This document shows, piece after piece, positions 12,430-23,559 of a stretch of 64,000 bases of DNA (its first letter is position 1; each line of letters starts with the position of its first letter). The position numbers and the translations under genes are program-made. The notes beneath the pieces are model-generated. The model saw nothing but the letters and a program-made list of their open reading frames with translations, ran no database searches and had not been told where the DNA came from. Origin of the DNA: Nephrocerus scutellatus (taxonomy: Eukaryota; Arthropoda; Insecta; Diptera; Pipunculidae); the NCBI GenBank assembly GCA_947095585.1, contig OX352764.1, forward strand, positions 6,123,001 through 6,187,000, in the 5' to 3' direction.

Positions 12430-13770
12430 TGTAGGTATTATTATTGTTGCTTATTTCGTATATTAACTTAATCGCAAAAGAAGTTGCACTTTTCTCACGT
12501 AAACCGACTGCACGAGCTCTTATTTCTTTTTTAGAATTTTACCAAAAACAACACTTAGTCAATTATTTGATTTACTTCATATATTTCTGTTGATGATCAC
12601 CCAAATCGTTAGGGAATCCATGCCCAAACATTGCAATAATTTTAGATTTTTTTGTCCAAAAAAAAAACAACAGCTGGACATGGGCTACAACGTCGAATTA
12701 AAAAAGAAATCATGTGACATTGTCAACGGAACAGCTCCCTGAGAGCTGCTACAGTGCTACCGTGTAAGCTTATTAAGCCAAATGCACTGCCGTTGCTGCC
12801 TGGAAGCATGGGCGACTCGGCACGAGTAAAGCATAAATCACACGCTTAAAACACCGAAAATGTTCAATCACCGATAACAACAGCAACAACAAACAAAAAC
12901 AACAGAATCGATCGAGCAAAAAGAATTCATTTACATTTATGCGAGAATCTGTCCCAGAATGAATGAATGCCAAGTGGGGACGGCAAAGCGTGACTTTATG
13001 CCACGGCAAGAATCAGGAGCAACATTATTTTTCACACTTTACTTGCGGCATTTAGGTGGTAGGTGGTAGGTAGTTGCCAGGTCACTGAGGCAATTTTATA
13101 TAACACAACACTCTACAAGAAGTGTTGATCATTGATGTAGTAGTGTAGTGTTTCGCGATGGTGTTAGGTTGTGTTTGTAAGTCGCGGCCGAACATGCTCT
13201 TCAATGTAATACGCAAAGTTGTTGACACTTTGGCGTGATCGCGTGGAGTGGTTTTTTGTTTTTCGGTTTAATGTACGCTGGAACACGTTGAGGTTGCAAG
13301 ATCCAATGAGGGAGAATTACAGGCAGAGATTTCTGAAATCTTTTATAAGAATAGAGCATAAATAGATTTCTTAATTTGGACTTCTCTGGAATTTTTAGGT
13401 TGAAAGATCACTTCAATTCGAGTTTTGTAGTTAGGTAGGAAGATTGTACTTGCGAGAGCATCAATTAACGCTTAACATTGTGACATTTTGTTATCACAGA
13501 CCTTGAGATACCAATTTAGGGTTGTTTGGAAGATATTAAATCCAGCCTGTAGCGTTCATTTACAAAAGTAATTCCATAATCCTGTACTTTGAAAGACCCA
13601 TAGCACTTTCAGCTTAGCATGTAGTGTGTAGTCAGGACCCAGCTAGAGCCAGATATCTGCAAAAATAGTAGATGAGAGTTTTTTTTTTCTATTTACCCCC
13701 ATCAAGATCCTGCAGAAGGTATAATGTTAAAAACCGAGCAAATTTTGATTTCAATAAGTCGATGTCAACC
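12430..13770. other. anonymous intergenic sequence
   Basis: AT-rich with AAC/CAA runs near 12880. Nothing recognised. Confidence 0.4.
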
Positions 13771-13774
13771 TATC

Positions 13775-14035
13775 ACATGCAGCGGCATTCTGTGGAACCA
13801 CATCACGCCCGGATCAATGTAGTCCATATTTTCAAACAAAAAATCATTCATCATAGTGCGGTAACGATCTGCATTGACTATAACGCGAGCTCCGGCCTCG
13901 TTTTGGAAGAAATAACGACCGATGATGCCACCAGTATGTAAACTGCAACAAACGATGCATTATCTGGATGTAATGGAAGTCTATAGGGTTCCTTTTGGAT
14001 TGGTATCAGTCCATATGCGGCAATTTTGATTACGT
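13775..14035 (-). mobile_element. mariner-type transposase relic (middle domain)
   Basis: Minus-strand frames read NQNCRIWTDTNPK, LPLHPDN, then GGIIGRYFFQNEAGARVIVN and DRYRTMMNDFL. They end MWFHRMPLHVIG followed by a stop. The last piece stands where mariner transposases have the second catalytic aspartate (WFQQDGA), which is lost here. Frameshifts separate the pieces. Confidence 0.78.
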
Positions 14036-14039
14036 GCGC

Positions 14040-15930
14040 CATAAAAATTACGAATCGACGACTGGTTTTCAAAGTAAATTTGGAAAATTTGGTAGAGTTA
14101 TTTAAGCAAAAGTCTATTTATAAAGATTTGACAGAGTACACTGATAGTAAATGTCAACAGTCAGTTCAATATAATAACTAGTTTGATAGTTAATCCTCCA
14201 GTAAGTCCTATCTAAGCAACAAAGAACATCCTTTATTTTTGGCATAACGCTGGCAAACTGGCATACAACCTCTGTGAACAGCCAAAGATCCATCATTGGC
14301 TTACGGCTCCATTTCTTATCATTGGCTTTACTGCTGCGATAAAGGGGCTACGCATGCTTTCTTATCCCTAAATTCTATGTACATCTTCTAGCTAACCTTC
14401 CTATTCAGGATGACAACGAGACATTTGGCTCTGGGATTAAGAATTAAGTTTGATTATCGTTTTAAAGTCATGAGTGCTGAAGAAGTTATACAGGGTATTT
14501 TAGAATGAGTTAAAGATTCCTAAAGCGACGATTCTTTCGTTTATTTAGCATTCAGAACAAAAATCGTATGCCAATCAGCCTAATTCCAAATTCCAATTCC
14601 CAAAAATGCGCTTCTGGCAAAATCAAAATCCAATGACTTTGTTCCCATCATCACTTGACAAATTACCTTGTTAACCGCACAAAAAAATTAATAAATCGCA
14701 CGATCGTTTGAGGCGACGACAACTTAAATCGTTGCTGTTGTTGTTTTTTTTTTTATTAAATCGATCATACCAAATGCCAAGAGGTGTATTAGCTGTCGCC
14801 TGCCCGGATAAATGTGGACTGTCACAACCACGTCAAGTTGATTTAATTCTCTCAGCATCGGTATTTGTCTTCGTGGCGCAGACACCGCACAATGAACACT
14901 CGAGGGCATCTCTGTGCACTTCGATGGACGGACGGAGCCACCTTCATTCGCGTCGTTCCTTTCACAACTTACTCGGCCAGAATCCACAATCCAGACAGAC
15001 TCTAAACGATTTTCAATTTTCAAGCGACTGCGACTGCACAAATGCCCTCCAGTGAAGCTCTGTCGTGTCGGGAGCAGCGTAAATCCACGTCGGCCGTGCA
15101 CGTCATCTACACAGACAACGCGCACACAGAGCAGAGCTCCTCTGTTGCGTGTGAAGTGAAGACAAACGATATTGTCTGACGCAAGGCGCGTGAAAGCACA
15201 TACGTCGATGGCCAATACATTTTAGACCTCAGCGCCTTATACCTTAGCCACATTTGACGCCAGAGATCGTGCCTAGTTCAGTGTGCGTGTGCTTGTGCGT
15301 GTGCATTAGAAGGAAATATTTTTCCTCGAACTGCGGTCGAATTGGTGTTTACATAACTTCACATCTGCATACAAGACTTGATGTGTAAGGTAACGCACTC
15401 GCACTCAATTGTTGTTGGTGTTGTTGCTGTGCTTGTTCTTGCGTTGCGTGTCCACCTTTGAGCCTTTTCGATCGGCTGCAATGGAAAATCGATAGTGAAC
15501 CAGAAAGCCCCGTATATCGATACGATACATGTGTCAATGATATTTCAAATGGCGCGCGCTCTGTGCTGAAGTTGGTCCAAATGGCCCAAGGGTGTCACAT
15601 ATTTCATCCGTTAAATACGTTTGCGGTAACTGGGTTAATACATACCTATACAGCGCCTATTATCACAATTATTTCCTCTGTTAGACTGGGACTAATAATA
15701 ATCAGTTTAGGATTTAGAGTTTCACCGTCTGTTGGATAGGGTGCTTTAAAGATATCGCTGTAGCGAAAAATGTTATGAAGAAAAAGTGTTGGCTTCTAAA
15801 TGGGTTGTCCGACTGAAGACTAGGCAGTCACCTTGAGATCAAGGGTCAAAGGTTAATTCGGAAGTTATGAGGAAAGTAATTCTTGTGGCCAAATTTTGTA
15901 GCATACTCTTTTCCTTTTGTCGTTCTCTGG
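14040..15930. other. intergenic sequence with a GC-richer island at 14.8-15.3 kb
   Basis: Overlapping frames on both strands (14708-15055 plus, 14724-15215 minus, 163 codons) lie in a CG-containing island next to GTGCGTGTGC repeats. It could be a promoter or 5' exon of an unseen gene. No protein family was recognised. Confidence 0.3.
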
Positions 15931-15935
15931 TAGTA

Positions 15936-16235
15936 CAGTGTAGCCAACGGATGGATGTAAAAGCCAAACAACACCAAGCAACATCACGACACCGTATTGG
16001 CCAATCACAGCGCGGCACTTTACGAACTGATTCAGAATTTCACTGTGTATCGGAATAGTATAAAAGTGAGAACAAGCAGGCGAACGTTCTTCTTCTGCTC
16101 TCTGGATCCCATTGTGGTAAAAGATGTTATCAACAAACCTACGCTTAGCTGCGAAATTTATCTGTTAGTTATATCGCTGCCAACGTTTCTCTGTTCTTTT
16201 ACTGTCATCTTATAACGTAACTTCACTGCTAGACT
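15936..16235 (+). promoter_or_regulatory. TATA-bearing promoter-like block, possible solo LTR
   Basis: A palindromic ATTGGCCAAT lies near 15996 and TATAAAAG near 16058. A pyrimidine-rich start-like region follows. The arrangement resembles an insect LTR or a core promoter, but I could not find matching target-site duplications or a downstream gene. Confidence 0.25.
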
Positions 16236-16364
16236 GCCCGGTGGGTTGCTATGTTAATAGCATTTCGCTGTTGCCATTTCTCTACACCTATCGCTGCTAG
16301 TTTCCCGCATAAAACAAATGAACGATTAACGAATTACGTTAGCAATTTCTCAGTCAACAAACCG

Positions 16365-16690
16365 TCAACAAAGACTCACGCCAAGGCTCACGTTACTGCT
16401 CACTTCGTCAAGGCTCATGTCACTTAGGCATACGTTAAAGCTCACCACAAGGCTCGAGCCACCAAGGCCCACGTCAACGCTCACGTTAACGAGGCTCACT
16501 TCAAGGCCCACGCCACCCAGGCTCATGTCAAGGCTCATGTTAAGGCTCACGACAAAGTTCACGTCATCCAGGCTCACGAGACCCAGGCCCACGCACGGCA
16601 AGACTTACTTCAACAAAGCTCACGTCATCAAGGCTCACGTCATCAAGACTCACGTCATAAAGGCTCTCGTCATCAAGGCTTTAAGTGTTG
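16365..16690 (+). repeat. CTCACG minisatellite, array 2
   Basis: Units of about 15-21 nt built on AAGGCTCACGTCATC, best preserved at 16600-16685 and degenerate to the left. It shares the core with the array at 3.0-3.5 kb. The long frames on both strands here are repeat artefacts. Confidence 0.85.
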
Positions 16691-17560
16691 CCTGTCTGTC
16701 TAAAAGGATATATATTCTAGCGCCTTTAATTGCTTTATTAAGTTTAATTCCGGCGCAGATCTCAATGGCATGGAGTTCCGCCTGGAAAACAGAAGGGTTT
16801 TTCCCATTGGTATCAAAACTTTGGTGTTTGGCCCAAAGACAACTCCAACTCCAACTCCAGTTTCCATCTTCGATCCATCTATGAACCAGACCAGACCTCA
16901 AGCGTCCAATGCCGGTCCAATATTACAACCACAATTTTCCTTCCGACCATAATGTCGGGGATATTTCAGAACATGTCTCTTTCAGGAATTGAGTCAAGAA
17001 TTTTCAGGTGACCCACATAGTCACCCTGTTTGTACCCCTATTCTAGTAGCAGCTTAATAGCGCATCTAGCAGCCGTCTTCCTAATAAATATATGCAAGGG
17101 TGAAAGCCATACAACAGCTTCTAATGCAGTCGTAGGGCACCCGTTATACCTAGACTTTGTAGTTTCTGAAGCATAGTTGCCGTTGTCTTATCCAGAACTT
17201 TCGGCCACCAAACGATGGTCGCGTACGTGATAATAGGTCTCACCACCAATGTATATATCCAATGTATCCTAAGTTCTGCCGTAGAGACGTATACTGGCCT
17301 TCAAGGCCCTAGTTCGCGCGTTCGATGGCGGACTTGATATGAGAATTTCAGTTTAGCCTCTTATCAAGGATGAGTACGAGATATTCAACCTCACTGGAAT
17401 AATCTAACGTGGTGCCTTTAATGATGATAGGTTCCAAATCGACCAATCTTCTTTACGTGAAAGGCACTATAAGGGTTTTGACGGTTTGATGAATAGTCCT
17501 TCTCTGCTGCACCATTCTAAAACGTGTAGTAAAGAAAGTTGCATAGCACTAGGGGTAAGT
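16690..17560 (-). mobile_element. R1/I-like LINE fragment: RT C-terminus and RNase H
   Basis: Minus frames in order: LEWCSREGL, then KRRLVDLEP, then SGLEGQYTSL-type sequence, LVVRPIITYATIVWWPKV in mixed frames, and an RNase H piece VFQAELHAIEICAGIKLN with ILLDRQATLKAL. Multiple frameshifts mark it as dead. Confidence 0.75.
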
Positions 17561-17564
17561 TACT

Positions 17565-19065
17565 ACTGTGCTTACCACTGCACTGTAGTAACTTCCAACA
17601 AAAACATGCTACTATTTTGCTTGTATCAAAAGTGGCTAACAACAGGTGTTCCCGCTATGTATTAGCAATGACAAGTTGACAAGCCTTTATCTAATAAATA
17701 TACAAACTTTTCAGTAAGCAGCCAAAACTTAAATGCAAACAACAAGAAACATTACATGTGAACAGATGCACAAGAGACGGCTTAAAGCTTATTGTTCCTA
17801 CATGTATAGAGTCCAGAGCACAGAACCGGCAAGAGTAGAACGAAAGTCGCCTGATGCCTTACTGTATAGCTTAACGTTGCGTTGCATTACTCTTTGGCCC
17901 ACATTGCGCTGTTGTTGCTGTTGCAATCGATCAATTAGGAAACTATACAATTATGAGCACAAAAACATAATGAACATGCACTGCGATTCCAATCGGTTAT
18001 TGTTTTTTTTAAAGTTATTCTGCAGTTGCGCCCCTCACTGAACGTCGGCTAATCGACGACCATCGACGTTGGAACACATTGGATAAAACCATTCAATTGA
18101 AGATCACTGAACCAACGAGGAGCGGCGGTTGGCAAAGCAGCAGCAGCAGCAAAGTCTGAGCCAAATAAAATCAATTACGCTTTCGGAAGAAGAAGAACAA
18201 GAAAAACTATGCTGCACCAGTCCCAAAAAAATTGAGTTTTTTGTTGGTACCGCCAATGACCTTAATTCGATCTGCAGTGCGCATTTATCAGTGGCACTGG
18301 TACAAATACGACGACGACGACGACGACGACGACGGAGGAGTTTTGTATGGACTCGGAATCTGTGCGGAGTGTAGTGCATTGAATATGCGGAATCTGTATC
18401 GTTTTTTTGGGAGCATGTACGAAAATTACGAAATGAAATTCAGTTGGAAATCACAGTCTCTTGGTTATTCGACTTAGAATGCACCTTAAACCACCAGCTC
18501 TATGCGAATGAGTATGGAGATCGGCTCGCATTTGTTGGAATGCCTTTCGAATCCACATCTTGCGTTCCCATAGCAAAAAAAAAGAAAAACCAAAACATCA
18601 TGATAAGAACGGAGATGTCTTTTCCTTGGTTACTTTATTTTCGGTGGCAGCCTCTCCTCCAACATTCCACACACACATAGTGTTCCACTTTGTGTGCACC
18701 ACAGAGCTTCAGCATACGCGTTCCCGCGCCATAAACCATTTCGACTCTAAGCGATTTAAATGCGGTCTTTACTCCGAGAAGAATGCCATATGAACCACAA
18801 TGTGCTTTGCGCAGGCGCAGCCAACTACAGTCTGTAATTTTCGTTTTATAATTTATCGGCGCGTTAGCATAACAGACAGATATGTGCGTTGATATGTTTT
18901 AGTTTTTCGCCTCGCCGCTTGTATCTGCAACGTTCTGTACGGTCGAGATGCACATACACGCAACGCATGGCATTTAGTCAAAAGCTAAATACTCGCCCTA
19001 TAACAAACTATGCAATGAGTCTAATGGATAAAAGTCACCTTAGGAAATAGCCAAAACTTTATATT
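17565..19065. other. anonymous intergenic sequence
   Basis: Holds a CAG run near 18140 and the ACG microsatellite. Frames here are driven by those repeats. Confidence 0.4.
18308..18336 (+). repeat. ACG/GAC trinucleotide microsatellite
   Basis: About nine uninterrupted copies of the triplet, giving Asp or Arg runs in spurious frames. Confidence 0.95.
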
Positions 19066-19069
19066 CTCA

Positions 19070-19091
19070 TACGGTCATAAGACCGTATGGC
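19070..19091. repeat. 9-bp perfect inverted repeat
   Basis: CATACGGTC and GACCGTATG flank a four-base loop ATAA. It lies just upstream of the tandem GGAGATACAC units. Its role is unknown. Confidence 0.7.
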
Positions 19092-19189
19092 GTTTTGTGG
19101 CTTTCATTTGTGCCGTCCGAAATCTCTGGAGATTTTGTGTTTTTCTCAACAGAAATTAAGATCGCAAGGACCGGTTGGTTTTCACTAAC

Positions 19190-19750
19190 GCCCTGTCAAG
19201 TATACTCGTATGCTCGGGTTAATTTTTTATGGGTTATGGTGCACCACGACACCGGGGCCCGGGGTATCCAAATTTTTTACAAAAAGTGTTGTCCATGGAG
19301 ATACACACGTATATAACATTCAAAGAAAATCGGGTTATTTTTTTTAAAAAATTTGTTGGAGCCCTTTGACCATGTGACCCGAGGTCTCTGAAATTTTTAC
19401 AAAAATTGTTGTTCATCGGAGATACATACTTCTATAAAATTTGAGGAAAATTGGGTTATTTTTTTTAAAAAAAAACCACCACCGGTGTCCGAGGTCTCTC
19501 AAATTTTTACAAAAATTGTTGTCCATCGGAGATACATATGTGTACAAAATTAAAAGAAAATCGGGCTAATTTTTAAAAAATGTATATGGGCACCCCTCGA
19601 CCCTGAGGCCTGAGAGGCCCCAAATTTCAATACAAAGTTTTGTCTCCGGAAATACACATTGGGGGAAAATTTCAAAAAAAAGCGGGTTTTGGAAAGTTAG
19701 TTAAAAACCGACCGACAGACAGACGTGAGACGGGCAAGCGAATTTAAGAA
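19190..19750 (+). repeat. GGAGATACAC tandem-unit element, locus 1
   Basis: Four units of about 110-120 bp. Each has a GGTCTCTNAAATTTTTAC-like start, then TTGTTGTCCATCGGAGATAC, then AAAATCGGGTTAATTTTTTA. The array closes with a GTTAGTTAAAAA segment, a CCGACCGACAGACAGAC microsatellite and GGGCAAGCGAATTTAAGAA. The same architecture recurs at 20.2, 40.2, 55.0 and 61.1 kb. Confidence 0.8.
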
Positions 19751-20194
19751 TTGAAATTTTTCTTGTAAATTCTCTGATCGGAGATTCGAGTTTGTGGTGA
19801 AATTCCCCATTTGGTGGTGAAAACATAGCAGCCACAGCGCACGGCTGGTACGACATACACACAACGACGTACGAATTACCACTAAAATTCTTTCTTTTGA
19901 GTTGAGTTAAGCTGTAAAGCAGTGTGAGTGCGTAACCGGTTCTTCATATACTCGTATTATTGTACAAAACACAAATTAAGAATGCACTCACACAACTGAG
20001 TGTACAACACATTTCAATTGTTGCACCATTCCGTTTTGTATAAAAATATTTGTTCTACTTCCTCTTGATATCTCTATACTCTCTGCTGCAACGCAAAAAC
20101 AAAACAACCCCGATCGTAAAACAAGCAGCGCTGCCTACATCGCATCAGCTCATCAGCGCATAGAGAACGCAGTCATTAAAGTATGATATGATCT

Positions 20195-20405
20195 GATGCC
20201 GCTAAATGGAAAAATTTGTATGGGAGGCCCCTGATCCCGCAGCCCGATCTTTCTGAAATTTGAATAGAAACTATTGTCATCGGAAATATACATGCGAGCA
20301 ATAAAATTGGGCTTTGGGAAGTGGGTTAAAAATGTATCAGAAAATCTGACCACCAACCAGCCAGCCAGCCACGGGCACGCGAAGGTAATATAGAGAATTT
20401 AAAAA
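20195..20405 (+). repeat. GGAGATACAC element, locus 2 (one to two units)
   Basis: A unit with TTGTCATCGGAAATATACAT is followed by GGGAAGTGGGTTAAAAA, a CCAGCCAGCCAGCC microsatellite and GGGCACGCGAAGGTAATATA with AGAGAATTT. The terminal part is the clearest example of the family signature. Confidence 0.75.
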
Positions 20406-20466
20406 GAAGTAAAATCACAAGCCAACAATGCCGCTACAATCTCAGGGTGTAGATCTAAGAAGTATA

Positions 20467-21042
20467 GGGTTTTTCAATAAGAGCACTTCAACTTTTTTTT
20501 TGAATAAAACACAAACTGTTCGACTTTTGAACTAACCTTTTTTTATTAACGAATTTGAACATATACATATGATACATTTAAGTATGAAACTCGATTTCTG
20601 TTGCATGACCACCGCGTGCACGTTTTACGAAGTGAGCCTCATCGCTGAAGATGATTTTTCGGTGAAAATCTGCATCATTTTCGATTTGCTCTTGAGCCCA
20701 ATTCACGAATCGGCGTCGCTTCAAATGGTCAAACGGCTTTAGTTGTTGTGTCAGCTTGATCTTATACGGATGTAGGCCAAGATCTTTACTATACGGTCGA
20801 TTGTCGAACGGGCTGGCTTGTTAAATGGACCGTAAAATGGCCGTAATGCTTTTAAAGTAGCGGCAACAGAACGATTATTTTGATAAAAAATTTGCACGAT
20901 TTGCAATCGCTGTTCACATGTGTAGCGTTCCATAATAAAATGTATACTAATGAAGTTTCCAAATGACAAAAGAACAATAAAAAATATGGCTTGTTCGCCG
21001 TCCCTATCGGAGAAAAGTTGAAGCGCACCTGTTAAAACACCC
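20467..21042 (-). mobile_element. internally deleted mariner-type element with both terminal repeats
   Basis: The ends share GGGTNTTTNAANANGNGC followed by CTTCAACTTTT in inverted orientation (20467-20497 and about 21012-21042). Minus frames give the N-terminal helix-turn-helix region (RYTCEQRLQIVQIFYQNNRS, FNKPARSTIDRIVK). After a deletion comes KPFDHLKRRRFVNWAQEQIE with IIFSDEAHF. After a second deletion comes the extreme C-terminus GHATEIEFHT. It cannot make active transposase but keeps both ends. Confidence 0.85.
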
Positions 21043-21109
21043 ATGGCGAACTATATGGCGAAAAAGATATATGAAAACCGACAGTAAAACGAGAATAAAC
21101 AAAACTTGC

Positions 21110-21480
21110 ATCCGGCCAATAATAACATACGCAGCGGAAACTCGTGCAGACACCAGCATAACTCAACAGATGTCAACCACAGTTTAGATGAACACCTTAA
21201 GATCTATTGCTGGATACACACGCCTAGATAGAAAAACGAATACCGAAATACGAGAAATCTACAAAGCAGACGATATCACGCGATGGACGAGAACCAGAAG
21301 AAAGATGTGGCGAGACCACGTCCAAAGGATGCCTCAAAGTAGCTTGTCAAAAGTGGCATAGGGGGCACAATAAACAACCCGCGGCCACAAGGATGTCCCC
21401 ACCGAAAAGATGGCCCGAATGCTGGACATCAGGCTCGACCGACCAACAATGAGCAACGCTACTCGTTCATTATCTTTATT
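21110..21480 (+). mobile_element. LINE 3' terminal fragment
   Basis: Reads RPIITYAAETRADT, then in shifted frame LRSIAGYTRLDRKTNTEIRE, RKMWRDHVQRMPQ and DIRLDRPTMSNATRSL. This is the typical C-terminal end of a LINE polyprotein. It is 5'-truncated and frameshifted. Confidence 0.75.
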
Positions 21481-21784
21481 TATCACATTTTACATTTCCA
21501 TTTAAATACGTTTTTAAAGAACAGGATGTAATCCTAAATAATGAAGAAGAAGTTTCTGAGTCGATATTGGATGGGAAAATAGTCCCATACAATATAAGTT
21601 CCTACAAAAACAGGCTTCTTGTTTGACGCTTGTGCGAACTTAAGATTCAAACTCAACACCTTGCGATTTATCGATAGTGGTATTGCCCATAGTGCTATTG
21701 TCGTATATGCGTTGTGCAACGGAAATTGTGTTCTGTATTATCATGACTGACGTATAGGTAATGTGCTATTTGTACGGTTGTTGA

Positions 21785-21856
21785 TATGGCTATGCTATCC
21801 TATGCTATGTTATGCTATGTTATGTTATGGTATGATATGCTATACTATGCTATGCA
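21785..21856 (+). repeat. TATGC/TATGT pentanucleotide repeat
   Basis: About 13 imperfect copies of CTATG/TTATG, immediately upstream of the LINE copy at 21.9 kb. Confidence 0.9.
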
Positions 21857-21884
21857 CTTATCGAATGCACTTTTATCCGATGTA

Positions 21885-23140
21885 CAGTATGGATTTCAAA
21901 AAAAAATCGATCTTCAGGTGAACTAATGACGTGCTTGACTCATTGTTGGAAGCGAAGCATTGAAAATCTAGGCGAATCAAGCGTTGTGTCCTTGGATATT
22001 TCTAAGGCTTCTGATAGAGTTTGGCATATTTGTCTTATTAATAAGATTCGTGCGCTCAACTTACACACCTCTCTCATAACATGGATTAAGGATTATTTAT
22101 GGAAGCGCAAAATAAAAGTTGTATTGAATGGTTTTTCCTCTTCCTCGCATGGGATCAATGCTGGCGTTCCTCAAGGGTCATCCTTATCGCCTACACTATT
22201 CTTAATATATATCAATGACCTGTTTTCTTCTACAACCTGTGATATCCACTCATTTGCTGGTGATACGACGTTATCGGCTACCATGGAGTTTGTTAGTCAA
22301 AAAGAATGCAATTCTCGCTTGATTGGTTCGCGTGAATTAATGAATTCGGCAAAATCTGTCGAACATTCAAGTCATCCTTGATTGGGGCAGATCGAATAGG
22401 GTGGAATTTAACCCAAATAAATTTTAGGCTTGTCTTTTTTCTCAAAAGGCAATTCAACATTACGTACCACCAGTAATTAATGGTGCCACTATTGCGAGAT
22501 CAGTTTCACTTTAGGGTTTGTTAGGTTTGAAAGTTTCAAGTGAACTTTCCTGGAAGGAACATATTTATGAAATCTCAAAAAGAACGAGCCAATGCTTGGG
22601 CTTCATAAGACGTTGTAACTTTTACTTCACCCCCTCTCTGAAGTATTAAGATTATATAAATCTTATGTTAGACCAATTTTAGAATTTAATTCATATGTGT
22701 GGGGTGGGGCTCCAAGATCGCATTTGGTTTATCTTGATAGAATTCAGAATAAAGTTATCCGTTTGATAAACGATGTGTAACCATTACTTCATTCCTTGAT
22801 TCTTTGGAGCATAGACGAAATGTAGGAGCTTTAACTGTTTTCTACGAATTTCACAACGGTCGATGTTCTTCAGAAAGCCGTTCTCTATTCCCAGGTCCTT
22901 TTGTCAGCAACGTAACGTTAACACTCGTTTCAGGTCTAATCAACATAGATTTGCCTAAAACCGTTCTCATGTAGAACCCAACACTTCAAATCGTCCTTTT
23001 ATCCGAGAGTGACTTCGATGTGGAATCAATTGGTCGACTATTTGTTTCCCGATTCTTATAATCTACAGGCCTTCAAAATAGCCGTCAACAACTTCCTCAA
23101 GGACGACCGTAGTGTTCATTAGAAGATACGATTATTTTAT
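21885..23140 (+). mobile_element. Jockey/CR1-like LINE, decayed copy A
   Basis: Frames in order: VVSLDISKASDRVWH, then INAGVPQGSSLSPTLFLIYI, SFAGDTTLSATM (the usual FADD is AGD here), SYVRPILEFNSYVWGGAPRS and WNQLVDYLFPDSYNLQAFK. The order and motifs match the better preserved copy at 23.6 kb. Several frameshifts and the changed catalytic FADD show it is dead. Confidence 0.85.
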
Positions 23141-23559
23141 ATAAAAAAATTATTATTGATTGTATCTTTTGTATTATTTATAATATGTGTTGTTTAATTT
23201 GTAATATTTTCTTGGTCAAGGCTGTTTGCTATTTTCCCTGACCATGATTCATTGATAAAAGTATTTGGACTCGCGTCATTTTGGTTTCGTGTTCGTTTTT
23301 CGTATTGCTTTTCCAATGAAGCAGAGATACTTCTGAGAAAATAAATTGAAACCGGCTACAAACGTGAGGAATGTGATATCTTGTAAATCACATTCCTTCG
23401 AATTTAAATTTTTAATTTTAATAAAGGGCATAGCCCAACTTATTGCCGTGACGCAAGTCATTCAGGGCAATGTGTCTATATAAAAAATATATATTACAGC
23501 CGTAGTATATCAGATATTCTGTTTTTTGTAAGAAACCATCCCCAGGATTGCTGTTATGT

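Noticed and set aside
16365..16884. 155-codon plus frame and 78-codon minus frame
   Set aside because: Both are carried by the CTCACG minisatellite and run into a LINE RNase H relic of the other strand.
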